Part shown: piece after piece, positions 12,068-27,000 of the stretch
Layout: each line of letters begins with the position of its first letter
Numbering within the stretch: the first letter of the stretch is position 1
Origin: Pyrocephalus nanus
Lineage: Eukaryota > Chordata > Aves > Passeriformes > Tyrannidae
Length of the DNA: 64,000 nt
Assembly: GCA_038380795.1 (NCBI GenBank)
Contig: CM076274.1
Coordinates: 19,934,027-19,998,026 of the forward strand
Direction: 5' to 3'
The notes under the pieces: generated by a model
Databases searched by the model: none
What the model saw: only the letters and a program-made list of their open reading frames with translations
What the model was told of the DNA's origin: nothing
Program-made: the position numbers and the translations under genes

Positions 12068-15000
12068 GTAGGGGCCGCGCGGGCGGGGAGTGCGATGCGG
12101 ACCTCGGGGTTCCAAGCGCCCCCTCTGTCCCCGGAGCGGCCCCTCTGACTTTTTCGCCCCAGGCTTCACCCGGCGCTCGCAGTCCTGGGCCTGGAGGACG
12201 CTGGGGACCCGGGCGGAGCTCTCACAGGGGCAGCTCCGCGGCCGCGGCAGTGTGTGCAGGCCGGGTAGGCGGCCCAATCTTGCAGGGCGTCTTCGTTGCC
12301 GGAGGCTCCGGGCGTGTAGCTCCTGTCAGGCACACGGTGACCCCGTGGAGAGCAGGGGACGCAAAAGACCTGCGTGCTGGTTTCTCGAGGCAGTGAGCGT
12401 ACAAGGCCTCCAAACCTTATTCTGTGTTGCCTCTGCCGCATCCATACGGAAGACCTGCCTAAATAAGGCGTCTTCTGTATATGCGCAGCATATCAGTAAG
12501 TCCTTATTTAACAAGTGCTTAGGAGTAGCCATGTAATCACTGTTCCAAATAGAAGCCTTCTGGAAAGAGTCTTTGATGCTGCCTCTGCGTACTGTTTCTC
12601 AGGTTGTTTTGTACCACAGAGTACAAAAACTAGCCAGAAAGCTACCTTTTTTGCAGGGTGACTGTATTTGTGTGAGACCGCTCACCTGGTTTTCCTTTAT
12701 CTCCAGGTATGGTCAAAAAATGCCTCTTGCAGTGGATTGCACTGCAGAACTGATTCGTTGCAAGGTCCTGGATTCATCTGGCAGATTGAAGTCACACGAG
12801 CTCATCCTCTCTTATGGGCTGGCACTTGTAAGGTAAGGGCTCTGAAGGCCTGTGTGCTTTGTGACAAAGTCCTGGGCAGATGTCCTCATTCAGCTAAATT
12901 CACTTTGTATCTCTGGGACGACAGCACGTGGGGAATTTGGGATTCCAAGTTTCTCTACAGCTTTTGATAGTAATTTTCTATAACATGCGTGCAGGTTTGT
13001 CAACTTGATCACAGAAAGGAAACAGAAGATGGCCAGCATTCCTCTGAGACAATTGGCCAGAGAGGTAAATATTTAATAAGAGTTGCTTGATAATTTATGT
13101 CTACACAGAAAGCGCATGCATTATCTATTAACAACACTGGGTGGAGGGAGTTGTGGGGTCTCATTCTTTTGTAACCAAAATAATGGATATAGGTGCCAGT
13201 TCTTTCCAACTGCAAAGTTTTAAGAGGCTTGCTGCAACTGTATCTAAATATTTGTTCTTTAAAGTCAGGTTAAGACTTAAAAAAGCTGATGATCATTAAA
13301 ACTTTTTGAATCACATTTGGTCAAAGCCTTGCTTTACATGCATATAGTCCCCATCGATGCAGTGAAAATGTGGGGTGACATCTGCTGGCTGTTCTAGGTG
13401 GATATCCCCATCTGGGTGGTGGACCTGCGTCACGAGCTGACCCACGGGAAGCTGCCGCGGCTGGCCCTATGCCGCAAGGGTGAGTGCTGCCGGGGGAGTG
13501 GCACTGGCAGGGGTGGAAAAACCAGTGCCATAGGCCCTAAGGGGAGCATCCCTCCCTCCAGTGTGGGGGTCTGCAGGGCATGCAGTGGGCTTGTCAGACA
13601 CAGGGAGGGTTTGCCACTGCCCTGTGGGGGTAGCTGAGTAGTGTCTGTTGGCTCCAGGCTGTAGTCTATCACAGGGAAGATGTTCAGAGGCTTCCCCCTC
13701 CCTCTGAAAAAAAGACTGGAAAAAATAGTTTGGTACTGTGGCTTTTTTACAGCACAGGAAGTTAATCTTGGGGAAATAGGTAAAAGCTTTTCCTTATGAT
13801 TTAGAGGTAACCTAAGACTTAAAAAAATCTCATTTAGGGAGAAAAGCAGTATGTACTGCAAACCTGAATGAATGACTAGCTCATGGCATTTGGGAATTTT
13901 GGGTTAAGCACTGATGAACCCGTTAAATAACTTTCAACGGGGTCCTTAGATTGAGTTGGGTACAGAAACTGTAATGGAAGTAAAGGCATTTTCTTTCTAT
14001 CTAATGTATGCCTAGTGTGCTCTCTGCATAAAAAATACCATGTTATAGTTGTAGACACTATGTTGACTATGGTGATACTGAAGTATTGGCTCATTTTCTC
14101 CTTAGAATGACACTGCTGGGACTTAGTTTCTGCTTAAATTTGATGTAGCTTGAACTAGGTGCAGCACTATAGCAGTGTCCAGTCTTTTTTGTTGCCAAAA
14201 AGACAGTGGATGTTACCAGGCCTGTGATACTGGATTGTGGGAGATTTTTGTGGTTCCTTTTCGGGGGGGAGGAGGGAGATTGGTTTCATGTCAGGGTTTT
14301 TTTGGTGTGGGTTTTTTGTTTGTTTGTTTGTTTTTTTACTTGTTTACATTTTCATTAAAGGAGTTTTATGTATTTTCTGGGTTCATAACTGGTTAATAGC
14401 ATTTCTTTTCATAATAGAAGTTAATAATGTGCCACCTATATTATTTTTTTTCCAGTAATAAGTCCTCACTGAGAAGATAATGTTTTCTGTTCTCCTTTAG
14501 GTTGTGATGTTGTGCTGGACTGGCTACGAAAGACATATTGGAGCCGTCAGCTGGGCAATAACTTGTGTGAAGGAAGTGAGGATGAGGTTGAGGAAGAGGA
14601 GGAAGCAAACACAGAGCTGGGCAATGATGCATGGGAGATTGAAACCCCGCAGCATGAGGCCTGTCAGAAACACAAGGAATTCCACGGTAGATGTCCCTAT
14701 TATAACGATGGCAGATAAAAGGATTAGATGTGCTAGTTTAAACATGTCATATTCTAGAACAAAGATTTAGCTTCAGGTTTTAGGATTCCTCTGCACCCTG
14801 GTGGATACTTGGGGTTGACTGACTGGTTTGGTATTAGCTCACCAAATTTGTAACATAAAATCCTTTACTTTATCAAATGTGCAGTATCACAATCAGTAGC
14901 GACTGCTATACTGGGATGAAAGTGTTGTAAAAATTAGTTGTAGCGTTTTGATAGGCACAGTTTTGGTCTTGAGACCATTACTGACAAAGAAGGTTATAGT

Positions 15001-18000
15001 CCTTTTATAGCTCTCAAAACTTTGTAGATTCTAATTTGAGAGAGAGCAAGATAAAAGCAATTTAGCCGTTTTCAAAATACTTTACATGTGGACAGAAAAA
15101 TCACTAACTGCTGACAGTATTAAAAAAAAAATCACAGATAACTCAACCTGGGTGTAGTCTGAGACACTACATGCAGAAAAATGAGAAATCTCTGGTAAAC
15201 TGTTCCAGTGGTTACTTTTTCATCACCAGAAGTCTTTGAACCAAAAATAAGACTTTTCTCAAAGTGGATTTCTAGTTTGAATGACTAAGTGGAGGAAATG
15301 AGAGTTCAGATAAGATGTCTGGTCTGCAAGTTTTAGGCATATGAAGTATCAAACAGTACCTCAAACAGTAAAACAAATTAGTCATATTTTTTTTCTGACA
15401 AAATATGACAGGCTTATGGGGAGTAACTTGCCCAACCCATTACAGGAGCCCAGACCAAGGCCCAGAGAGTAAAAAAATGCTGAAGTGATGCTAATTGCTC
15501 CCTAGAAGGTCATACTACATGACTAATGATTTTTCAGGCTTTAGGACCTATGTATTTGTTTCAAGTCTTTTCTAAATTCCTCTCTTACAGACTCTATATA
15601 CATAGAGTTGCTGTGATCCAGGAAAATTAGCTAATTTTTGAGTTTAATACAGCATTTATTAGAACAATCCAAACCTAGAGGCGGTACTAAACTTTGGAAC
15701 AGAGCAGCTCTTAACACTTTTCTTGTTAGAGTGTTTTTCTGGTCTTTGTCTTCATGTTGAATGAGATCCAAGCATGAGCTGTTCCTTCTTCTCCCTGACT
15801 ACCCTAAAAAAAGAACATCCCACTGCCAGTTGATGAAAGAGAGATTCACAGAATGATGCAGTAGATTCTGTGAAGTGTATGTCCAGAGTAATGAAATGGG
15901 AATGGTATATCAGTTCTACAGTTCAGATGCATTTGAAGTTTTATCTGGCTGATACTGGGTGGTGGACACCCTCTTAGCAGACGACAAAGACAATCACCAA
16001 TAATATGGGGAAATATTTTGGAAGATGTTGCTATTTCAGGTATAGTAAAAGTGGTCCACAGATAAAAGACATTTCATGCAGATGATAAATTAACGTTCAT
16101 TAAAGTCTGATAAGGATATGATTGGTTTGTAAATAGCCATAGTGCTGTTGCAATAGATGCAAAATCCAAGTATAAGGAATACAAGTATGCATTAGAGCAT
16201 AAACTGCATATAGGAACAATTTCTTCCTAAACTGATCTATTCAAGGATTTTTTTTGAGCTGTCTGGATTTATCCAACTTGCCTGTCTGACCACTATAAGC
16301 GATAAAATATGGAATTTGTAGTTCAATCCCCCTTGAGAAAATTTATGTTGCTGGAAAAATCTGGGAGTTTTGTGAGTCTTTGGTGTGTTGTCTGAATCAG
16401 AATTTCTGTGTAATTTGACTGATGCCTCCATTGAGTGTATATTCAGCAAAACTAAGCAGCTTGCTTAGAGACAAAATTCCCTTACATACCTAATGTCTTG
16501 TTTAAACTACATATTTATGTTTATATCTAGAAAAGGTCAGAGATGTTCTGATATCTTACAAGAATGAGCAGTTTCGGGTAAGTTTACTCTGATTATCAGC
16601 ACTTTTGTTACTTCTCATTTCCTGCTTGGGCCAGTACATCTTCTGTGTTGTCTTGGTTAGTTCCTTGTTCAGATGTCATTACTAGTGTTGTCACACATGG
16701 CTTCCCAAAGGAAAGCCTCTCTACAGAAAACAAGCAATTTGAGCTGCGGTAGTTTCTAATGTGAACACTTTGTTCAGGTTTATAAAGGAGATATGTACTT
16801 ATTGGAGATCCCAAGTCTTCCATGTCCAAGTGGATAGTGCTCAATTTGTTTTCATTCATCCTAGCCTCTGGAAATTTAGATCTGTCATTCAGATGTCATT
16901 AGTCCATGTTTTCTATCATTCATAGTATATATTTGCAGTGACCCAGTGGCTGAGGTGCTGCAATTCATATTTGTGAATCATGTGCCCCAGAAATCTTTCT
17001 TTCCTCAGCTTCTTCTTTGTATTAACGGGTTAGTTCTTGAGATGTGGTGAAAGCTGGATAACAGACCCTCTCAGCAGTCTTTGGATATGACCAGTTGTTA
17101 CTGGGGAGCTGTTCTCACTTTTATTTTGATTAATATCATTAGAGGCTTAAAGAGAAAGAGTGCTAACATTCCAGTGAAGTGCAGACTTAAATCAGCAATG
17201 AGAGGTAGTGCCAGGAATTTTATTGAAAATGAAGATCCAGTTTCCTTCACTGTCTTGGTTTTGGACTATATAATATGATTTTCCTTTGTTTTTCCTTCCT
17301 TTTCTGTATTTGTTACTGGTTTATTTTGTATGTTTTGGATTGCATGGTAGAGATGACACATTGAATATGTACAGTGAGTGACCTCTTAACATACTAACAG
17401 AACAGAGGGAAGTACTTCAAATTCAATAGGAAAATGCAACTTCAAAATTTAAAATGATCGCAGTTGAATGGAGGAAAGGAGTGAGTCAATTGCTAAAAAG
17501 TAATTGCAAACCTTTGTTTTAAAGTTCACGGAAAATTCCTTATCCCATTGAAATTGAGCAAATAAAGGCTGATAATTGAGCAAATTGAGCAAATAAAATG
17601 CTGATTCCAACGAGATGAAGTTCAACAAGGCCAAGTGCTGGGTCTGCACTTTGGCCACAACAACCCCCTACAGCACTACAGGCTGGGCACAAGAGTGGCT
17701 GGAGAGCAGCCTGGTGGAAAGGGATCTGGGGATGCTGATTGACAGGAAGCTGAACATGAGCCAGAAGTGTGCCCAGGTGGCCAAGAAGGTCAATGGCATC
17801 CTGGCCTGCATCAAGAACAGTGTGGCAGCAAGAGCAGGGCAGTGATCCTTCCCCCGTACTCAGCGCCGGTGAGGCCACACCTTGAGTATCGTGTGCAGTT
17901 CTGGGCCCCTCAGTTCAGGAAAGACACTGAGGTGCTAGAGCAGGTCCAGAGAAGAGCAACCAGGCTGGTGAAGGGACTGGAGCACAAGTCCTATGAGGAG

Positions 18001-21000
18001 AGGCTGATGGAACTGGGGTTGTTTAGTCTGGAGAAGAGGAGGCTCAGGGGTGACCTCATCTCTCTCTACAACTACCTGAAAGGAGGTTGTAGCCAGGTGG
18101 GGCTTGATCTCTTCTCCCAGGCAATCAGCAGCAGGACAAGAGGGCACGGACTTAAGCTCTGCCAGGGGAGGTTTAGATTGACTATTAAAAAGAAGTTCTT
18201 TACAGAGAGAGTGATCAGGCATTGGAATGGCCTGCCCAGAGAGGTGGTGGATTCACCATCCCTGGAGGTTTTGAAGACGAGGCTGGATGTGGCACTGAGT
18301 GCCGTGATATAGTAATCACAGTGGGGTTGGATCAAGGGTTGCACTTGATGATCTCGAAGATCTCTTCCAACCCAGTTAATTCTATGATTCTATGTTAGAT
18401 GCCTCAACTTAATTGAATGCTGCACACAGTGCTTATAAAACCTGTCTGTTCACCCTGCAAGGCTGCCTTTCTTGTCGAATGATTACAAGTGCTGCACTTC
18501 TAAGTCTGTCAGCTGTCACATAGTACTGTGGAATTATGAAAAACAAATGCTCTGTAGGTACATATGTTGTCAATATAGCCTCTTTTCATATGCAGGTTTT
18601 GCCACTCTGAGGTTCACTGAGTAAGGGTGGGCAAAGGGTTTGCCAAGATCTGTCTACATCGAGTGTTAACCCTTATGGCTGATACCTGCAAGTGCTTAAC
18701 TGAAGTTTATCTTTAATAAAAAAAATACTATTTTTATGTATTAATAACTGTTTTCAGTAATTTTAAAAGATGTAAATTGGTCCTTTGTTGGCCTCTGGAA
18801 CTCTGTTCTGTACAACAGTAGACCTCTAATTTAAAACTGATTATGGCTGTTAAAATCTTAGAAACTTAGAAATGGATTGAAAAAAGTGACATGGGCTTTT
18901 TCTTTTGCCCTTTAATGTTCAAATGATTTGGTGCATCCAAATAATTTTTTAACCATGGCAGCAACTGAATGTTCCAGATATTGAGTAAATACTACTTGAA
19001 GCTTTTCTAGGCCAATGTTTAAGAAATCGCCTTGCATTTGCATAGAAAGAGTGGTACAGTATCTTTGCTGGTTTCCCTGCATAAATGTATAGTGTGTCTC
19101 TAATCTTTTTCACGTAAGAAGGAGAATTACTTATACCTAAGTCATCTTTATAGCAGTGTAACTGTAGAGTCTCTGATTCAGATACTTCTCCAGCTATTTT
19201 ATTTGCTACTTTTTAAACTTAAAAGCATGTATAATTCTGTAGGGTGTAAACTAGGCTAAAATATTGTTCTGTCACAGAGGCTATGTACTTTATTGTCTGA
19301 TTGTTCATATGGGTGAGCTAGAGGTTCTTTAGTCACTTTAGGTCATGTCTTTATATTTCATTTATCATCTAAAGTATCTTTTGCATTTAGTGGTAGCTTT
19401 GCATATATGGAAAAGCTAATCACAGTCCTGGAAATGACACCTTGGTTTTTCAGTCTCATTTTACATTTCATTCCTGTTTGTCAGGAAAAATAATTTCTTC
19501 TTTTCTCTCAGTAGTTATTCCTTTCCAGGAAAGAATTGGCTAGATACTTGTTGGTGATGTAATGGGTTTTATGCCAATATTTTGTAGAAGGTCTTGATGG
19601 TAGAACTGCCCCTTGGGTAGCTTGGGAGCTTAAGTAGAAGGCAGGTCTTACCTTGCTGAGCAGACTCAGACAAGATATGTATCAAATGAAGAAACCACTA
19701 ACTTTCAAGTACTGACCTTATATATTCCCTCTTTCATTCTTGGTGCAATCTGGCTTTTATTTTGATCTACTGTGTGTATAATGTGACTGGCAAAACCTTG
19801 TCCCGAGTAGTCAACCTAATCCCCATGTCACATGCTGAGTTAATGATTCAAAATGGGCCTGTCCTGGTTTGTGCTGAAGTCAGGGAGAGCAAGATTTAGA
19901 ACCAGAATGGGGATGCCAGGACTGTGACTCCTTGATGCTCCTGTCTTTTTAATTCAGGCCTTTTCCAAGTTCGACATGGCTTATGCTAATTTTTGCTATA
20001 AGCCTAGGAAGAGGAGCTTTTGTGAATTTTTTTGAGTGCTGTTGATGAAGTACATATGGCATGTGCATTTTCCCGTTGTGAGCAACATCTTTGTTTGCCA
20101 TATTTTCTATTAATGCTTGATTTTTTTCCTTCACTCAGGTTATGCAGACTATGCAGTCTGCTTCAAAGTCTCGAGAATTGTGGTCTGATTCCTCTTCAGA
20201 AATGGATTGGATTTTGGCTCAGATCAAAGACCTGATGCAGGAAAACAGGTACATCTCTAATAAATAACTGAGGTGAAAGATACGATGCCTGTAGCCCTGT
20301 TCCAGATGGTCTCCAAGATGTTGTCCCAGAGTTAGCTGTGCTGGCCCCAAGGCATGTCAGCATATTCAGTGTCTTCAGAAGCTTTCCCAACAACTTTGTA
20401 CAGACTTGGATTTCACAGTAACTTTTAGAATTCTTCAAAATTGCAGGACAATACTTGACATTTTCTATATTTCCTATCTTTCTATGACTACAGACCCTCT
20501 AGGATGCAGTGTGTTGAGACTTCATTATCACCATGCCAATTTGCATGAAGATCTTGAACCACTTCGGGAATTCTAATCAGTGTAACTGTAGGGAGGAGAA
20601 AGAACCATGTTAGAGATAAAAGCTGTAGCTCCTGATGTTTTGAATATAAATATATATGCCCTACCAGCTGCTGATTAGTTCAAGAGGTTATCAGATGTTG
20701 TGCCAGAATAAAAGCCTGGACTGCCCATCAGTTGCTGAGCATGGAAGCATGAAGGCATGGAGATTCTGTAATGAGAAGCAGAACTTGCTAAACATGGGGC
20801 TTCTGCATCACTTCAGCTGTCTCTAAATAACTGGACGGTACAGGTAGAAGAAAGCTATTGCACCTGCCTGTTACATCAGCTCTTGCTGTTTGTCCCATGC
20901 AGCTGCACAAAGTATATTGAACCCCAATTAGGTGAATGTCCAGAGGAGATGCTACTTCAAAAGTTAAAGCAGTTTAAAAACTTTGTCATCTATCTGTGAA

Positions 21001-24000
21001 AATCCTAGAACTACGTGGCATGTCTCATTTCAAGCCTTTACTGTCAGTTTTCTGAGAGCTTTATTTGGAATTCCAGCCAGTCACTTAGGTAAGGGTATAA
21101 AACTCAAATGCCGGGTGTGGCCTAAAGAAACTGCAAAGATGGGGCAAGAAAAACAGCATCACCAGACCTTTTGTTTGAACAAAAAATTCTGATGTTATAT
21201 CACCTCTAAAATAATCTGTCATTTCTTAAGCATTGGTTATCAAAGCAGTAATGCTTTAATAAGAACTTGGTCTTCACTGTATTGTGCTACATTGAATAAG
21301 GTTTTTTTGGTAGCTTCCTTAAGCACAGGCTTCAAATGAGACAAAGAAAACAGGGTGGTCAAAGCTGTTTTCTGTGACTGTAAAAATGTATTTTTTTCCT
21401 GTCTTGTGGGTTTTGTTTCTGTTAGCTGCTTCATGGTTCCCTGATGAGTCCTGATGATCAGGCAACTTCATTAAAATAGCTGCTCTGATATATGGGGAAA
21501 TCTTTCACTTAGAGCCACCAAGGATGACTCACAGCTCACAACTTGCAAAACTAGCAAGGGCCAAACCCTTCAGTAGTGATGCTGCTGCAGAGAGATTTTA
21601 CAATTGCATTTAACAGCCTTGTGTGTTCACTGTTCAGAGAGAAATTTTGGCAGGAGTGTTTGTGTTTATATGTGTGCGCAAGCATGTGTGTGTGTGTTAT
21701 TTCCAGTAAGTACTCATTCCACAAGTCCAGGCTTTGGGAAACTTTGCATGTTTCTGCATCAGAACAGCTTTGACAGGGAGTTTCTCGCCTTAGTTCTTTT
21801 ACTTTGCAGGCTCTCTCTTCACTGTTGCTCCTTTGAGTGGCCTTAGCTCGAGAAAGCCCGAGAAACTGGGTGTCAGGTTATATACAGCTAGTTTGGTACT
21901 TTACTGTGTTTTGTGAACACAGAGGTCTGTAACTGTTTATTCCCTCAATCACATGGAGGCTTCCCCAGTTCTTTGTGCTTCTCCAGTGGCCTCTATGAGA
22001 ATCTAGTTTCCTGAAGGACTGACTTTCCTGAAGTACTTTCCTTCTCCAAGCTGAAGGCAGGGTTGTTCCTGCAGTCTCCTATGTGTTTTTGAAGATGCAT
22101 AAAGGTGTTTAAAGGACTCAGCTTCTTGCTTTCCTTGAAGAGAAAAATTTTGGTTCTTCACTCATAGAAAATAGACCACATGAGAGAGAGGGAGGGAGGA
22201 AGGCTGAGGTGGAATGCATGGACAGATTGTGACTCCATTAGGTTTGGAAACTTGTGTTATGAGCTTACACATTATATTTTAATATATCAAGTGGCCTATG
22301 AAAGTGCTTTTTTAATTTAGAATGACTGTGTAATGAAATAAAGTCTTTCATTCATCAACATAGCCTGCAATTTGGATTGTGCAGAGGGCAGAAGATTCTT
22401 TTAGACCTGAAGGAAAATGAGTTAATGTCAAAGGATACTCTGCTGCCTACTTCTGAGAACTGCCCAAGTGGACCTTGTGATGACCAGATGATCTTAAATG
22501 GTTCTCTACTGAAGTTGCTATCTACCAGGAGATGTCCTTAATAGTTTGTGGTGATTGCTCATGCATGTAGGATTAATGGTAATGATACTGAAACAGTTTC
22601 CAGAGAGGAGAAGAGTTGCACTGGATTTTGTTTTTAGAAACAAATTACATTCTACCACTTGCTTTCTGGTCTCTCATCACATCATCTACTTATGACAAAG
22701 TGGTCTAGCATGTATGTGTGTGTTGTTTCCATACACTGAGCTCTTCAGCTGCTGTTTGTATTTATAAAAATGCAGCATTGTATCTAAGTCACGTCTGGAT
22801 ATTTAGAGTTAGAAGTCACTCCTGTTGCAGAAGACAAATTTTCTCATCCGTTATCAAAATATGCCGTGTTTGACATGTGTGTACCATTCCAAATCTTTGC
22901 ACGGGTGTAGAAGCTCATGGATAGAAGTGTGAACAGAAGAATTCGAGAGAATCATACTGGATATTGGGGTAGTTGTGGAAATTTTACTTCTGTCCCTTTT
23001 GCTGTATCTTATTTTCAAGAGTTGGTGTAGCCCACCTGTGTTGGTACCCTCAGACTTCACTTTCATTAAGCCAGCCTAATAGGGGATGGAGTGATCCTGG
23101 ATCATTCAGTGCCGTCGGACTAACTGAAGTTTGCAGGATAGTTATAAGAGCAGGAGACATCCAAAAAAGCTGCAGGGAAGAACAGTTGTGACCTTACTGC
23201 AGCTTATCTGCTGAACAGCTGTGTGCACTGTAAGGTGTGACTTGTGCCAGCAAGTCAAGAGGGTTGGCTTTCCCCCTGAGATTTGATGTAGCGCTGTCAG
23301 AGGTTCTTGGATCTTGGCTGGCTGGCTAGCAGCAGAGTTGGATTATACCCCATAGGTATTTCAGTATAAGTGTTCCTGTGCTTTTGAAATACCAGGGTAT
23401 TTGTAACTCAAACAGAAATGTTTCCTTCATAGTTCCAGTTCTGTTCCAGATTGTACAACTGCACATTTCCTCCAAGTCGAATAGGATATATCCAACCCAA
23501 AACTGGCATATGATTTTAGTGCCTTGCAAAATTTTCTATTCCCTCCTAATGGTTCCAGGTATTTGGCTCTCAAACTTGTTTTCAGAAGTGGTGCAAGCCA
23601 TATTTTGACTTGTAAAAGAGTAAGTGTCATTAATAAGTCTCCCTGATTGCTCTAGGGAATCAGTGGCTGAAGCTCTTCTAAGTGATGGCTTTCTCATCCC
23701 AAAGATGGATTGTCTGAAGGTGCTAAATATCAAGTATGAAGGTTAGTGTTTTGGGCACCACCCAAGTAAGAAGTGCACCGTTAGTGTTCTGACCAAGTCT
23801 GTTCTTTTTTACCCATTATATTGAAATCTGTAATTCTCTGCATATTTTTCATACATCTAGGTCCTCAAACATCTTTTGACCTGTTCTCCAGATGCCTTTA
23901 GGTCCATGCTTAGCTAATGCTTTGCATAAATCTCTTAGTATGGAAGGATAGCTCTTCAGCTCTGAATGCCCAGCCAAAATACCTTTCAAAGCCTGCATCT

Positions 24001-27000
24001 CTACCCTTTTATGTAATAGTTGGTGATTTCATGAACTCCCACTAATTTCTTTTCTACATTGAAAATTTTAAGCAAATCAAAATGGATGGGGTTTTTTGAG
24101 CCTCATTCACCAGCTGCATCTTAGTTCCAAGCTGCTGCCCATATGTGCGGAGTTGCATGGATTTTCTGCAAGAGAATTAGATACCTATAGGGAGTGAAAA
24201 TTAATACATTCCCTATTTCATAGCCAAAGAACTTTCCAAGAAAGATCCTCAAATTTCAGTGACTATATTATAGTAGTAAATATTTGGGAGCTTTTTTATT
24301 CTATGTTCCTTTGATCAATGTATCTTCTCTGCAGTATATTTTTAAACAGAATAGGACTTAATTATGTTTGAAATAAGCTAAAACCAAAAAGGGAATAGCA
24401 AAGCAGGTAGATTTTCCTGTGCTAATAATCGTTGTGCTAATGATCAATTTGTTGCTTATTCTCTAAATTCTCTAGATAAGAAAAATGATAGTTTCAGGCT
24501 CAGTGAGGATCCCAAAAATACACTGGAACCAATGATCTTAAAACAGACCACTTCAGTTTGGTGCAAGTGTCACACCCCTGTTTCACAAAAAATCACAGAA
24601 CACTAATTTGTGGCTTCTCTGTTCTGGTTTGGTTTTTTTTTTTAATTCTTTTTGCAGCAAATAAAGAGGTATGGCAGTTCAAAATTCCTCAGACCTTTTA
24701 CTGCTTTTGGCAACCTTTGCTGACAGGCCTCCTTTCACGAAGTTTTACACAGATCCTAATAGAGAAAATGTTTATGGAACTGAAGGAATGTTCTGACTCT
24801 TCAGAACTCAGGCATCAGTTCTTGATCAGCTGGATTTCTGAGTTGCTGACTGGCATTGCCAAAGTAAACGCTGGTGAGTGTATCTGGAATTTCTGTGTTT
24901 AAAGAAATGTAAGAGTCTTCTTTGTACTAGTATGAAAACAGGGAATGGTGGGAACTTTAGACAGAAAGTGTAGTAACCTAATTAGTACATTTTATCATGT
25001 GAACATAGAGCTTTTATTGTTGCATTTCTTAGACTTTTCAACCTGCATCTTATGCATTTCATGCATTTCTTAGTAAAAAATTGAAATTGTTGTTAATAAC
25101 TTTGCTGCAGCTTCCTCAAGATAGGAAAAGCCAATCTCTCATATGAAAGATCAGGTTATTTTTTCCAGATATCAGTACTTGTAGACAATAACAGTAGCAC
25201 ATAACAAATAAAAATGTTACATGCAGTCTGTTCCCTGTTCCCAGTTCTTTCCTCCCTTAACAGAAGCCTGCCTTTACAAGATACTAAATAGTGTTGCTGT
25301 CCTTTATTGATCCTATCACAGGACTCCTATGCCTTCTAAACTTACGCAAAAGTAGTAAGTTTTTTTGTTTTCAGTTCCTGATTCCTTAGAGCTGTTAAAA
25401 TATGCAAACCGTATCTGTTTCATTCCAGAGATAGGCAATGAGGAGCCTTAATTATTCAGTGTCCCAGGTATTCTGTGAACAGGACTTCTATATAGGCCTA
25501 GTGTAATCCTTGAGGTTTGCAGCTGGGTAATTTTACTGCCTTTTCTGTCCTCTCCTAGTCAGGCTCAGACTGCACAAAGATTTTGCCAGCATCTCAGGTA
25601 GTCGTGGGTTAATATTTCGTGCTTTCACTCAGCACTGAACATGCATCTGTTATGTACCCAGACCCCCAAGTGGTGCTCATTCACAGCTGTTTACTCATTG
25701 CAGAGCTGCCTAGAATGGTGCTGGGTCACAAATGCAGTATGCTGCATTTACTTGAGATAATACTGTTCAAACACATTTTGTGGTTTTCCTATGTGGGTTG
25801 ACATGCACAGGGCCATCTTGGAATGGTCTGCAACTCGCTGTGGTTTGGTCTTGTGGAGCCAACCTGCTTGTCAGTGCACTGTCACATCTCTTATGACAAC
25901 CTCGATGTGTTTGGTCAGTATACTGAGTCGTGGACGTGGATTGAAATGCCAGCTTATTTGAGGATGTGTTCCTCAGTAAAAATGCAGGGGTGAAGGCCAT
26001 AGTTTTGAGCACCTTGTTGTTTTTGTTATCTTCTTTGAAGGGAAGAAAAGACAACACTGTAACAAACAGGTGTCGGTGAAGGAGCTGTTTCTCCATAAAG
26101 TTCCTTTGCAGTGGATAAGACTGACTGACAGTTGCTTGGAAGCTCCCTGCTGGGCAACCCCACATCTTCTTCAGCTGTAAGTTTGATCCTGTGCCCTAGA
26201 AAAGGGACAGGAAACCGTGCTCTGTAACAGCTTTGGTTCCCTAGTGATGCACTGAGTTACAGCTTCCTTCCCTTCCTTTGCCTCTAGTAGGAATTGTGAC
26301 ATGTGCATATAAAGCTGTGCTTGTTGCTACTCATTTCCTCACTGATTTCACAAAGAGAAGGAAGAGACTTTAAAAGGATTGCACCTTCAAAATGAAAACA
26401 GAGGTTATCTGGGGAGGTACTGAAGAAGCAACCTGGTCAGAAGAAAAGTAGAGGTGTGACTGCTTATAGAGGTGATACCACCTGTGGTAAATTTGTAACT
26501 TTTACACATGAAAACAGCAAAGCAGGAATTCAGTTAGAAGTATCTCAAAGTCCTTAATTTTAATCTCAGAGAGTATTACAGCATCCATTGATCAGGGAAT
26601 AATCAGATTTTACCTGTTAGAAGAGCTATATGAGCCAGCCGTCCTGGAGGAAACAAACACTTAAAAACAGATGAAGGTTTATCAAGTCTTGTAAGACTTT
26701 TCTTTTGCACTTTTTCCTTTCTAGGATCCTCACAATCATGAGACCTCGCTTGTCACGTACTTCTCGGAAGAACCTTCTCTATCTTGCTTCCATTTACACA
26801 GAAGGAGGTGCCCCTTTGTCTAGTCCAGGCCTCTCTTCAGACAGCAGTGAACATCCAATTTACACTATAGAGAGCTTACAGTGGAGAGTCAGGCAGGAAA
26901 ATCAGGTTAAAAATCAAGGGCAGACTGTAGAGAAAGAAGATGATGTGCTGGAGAGAGATGATGATGTAGAGGAAATGGAGGAGGAGGAGGAAGAAGAGAT

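Larger units (their letters stand above)
11100..12350. promoter_or_regulatory. LAS1L: CpG island covering the LAS1L promoter, exon 1 and start of intron 1
   Basis: Base composition changes sharply from AT-rich flank to G+C-rich, CpG-dense sequence that includes the first coding exon and its donor. Repeated GGGGCGGGA motifs are Sp1/KLF-type GC boxes. I see no TATA box close to the start codon. This fits a housekeeping promoter, as expected for a ribosome-biogenesis gene. The exact transcription start cannot be read from sequence. Whether the island also drives a divergent minus-strand transcript is unknown. Confidence 0.8.

Noticed and set aside
11417..12277. Long open frames on both strands (243 and 276 codons) over the LAS1L promoter
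   Set aside because: They translate the GC-rich minisatellite into low-complexity Arg/Glu/Gly or Pro/Leu/Ser repeats. Open frames are expected by chance in such composition, and the real exon 1 occupies another frame.
24503..24580. Longer version of LAS1L exon 9 using a later GT
   Set aside because: Later donors are weak (GTCACA, GTTTGG) or, like GTGCAA, produce an immediate stop after joining to exon 10.
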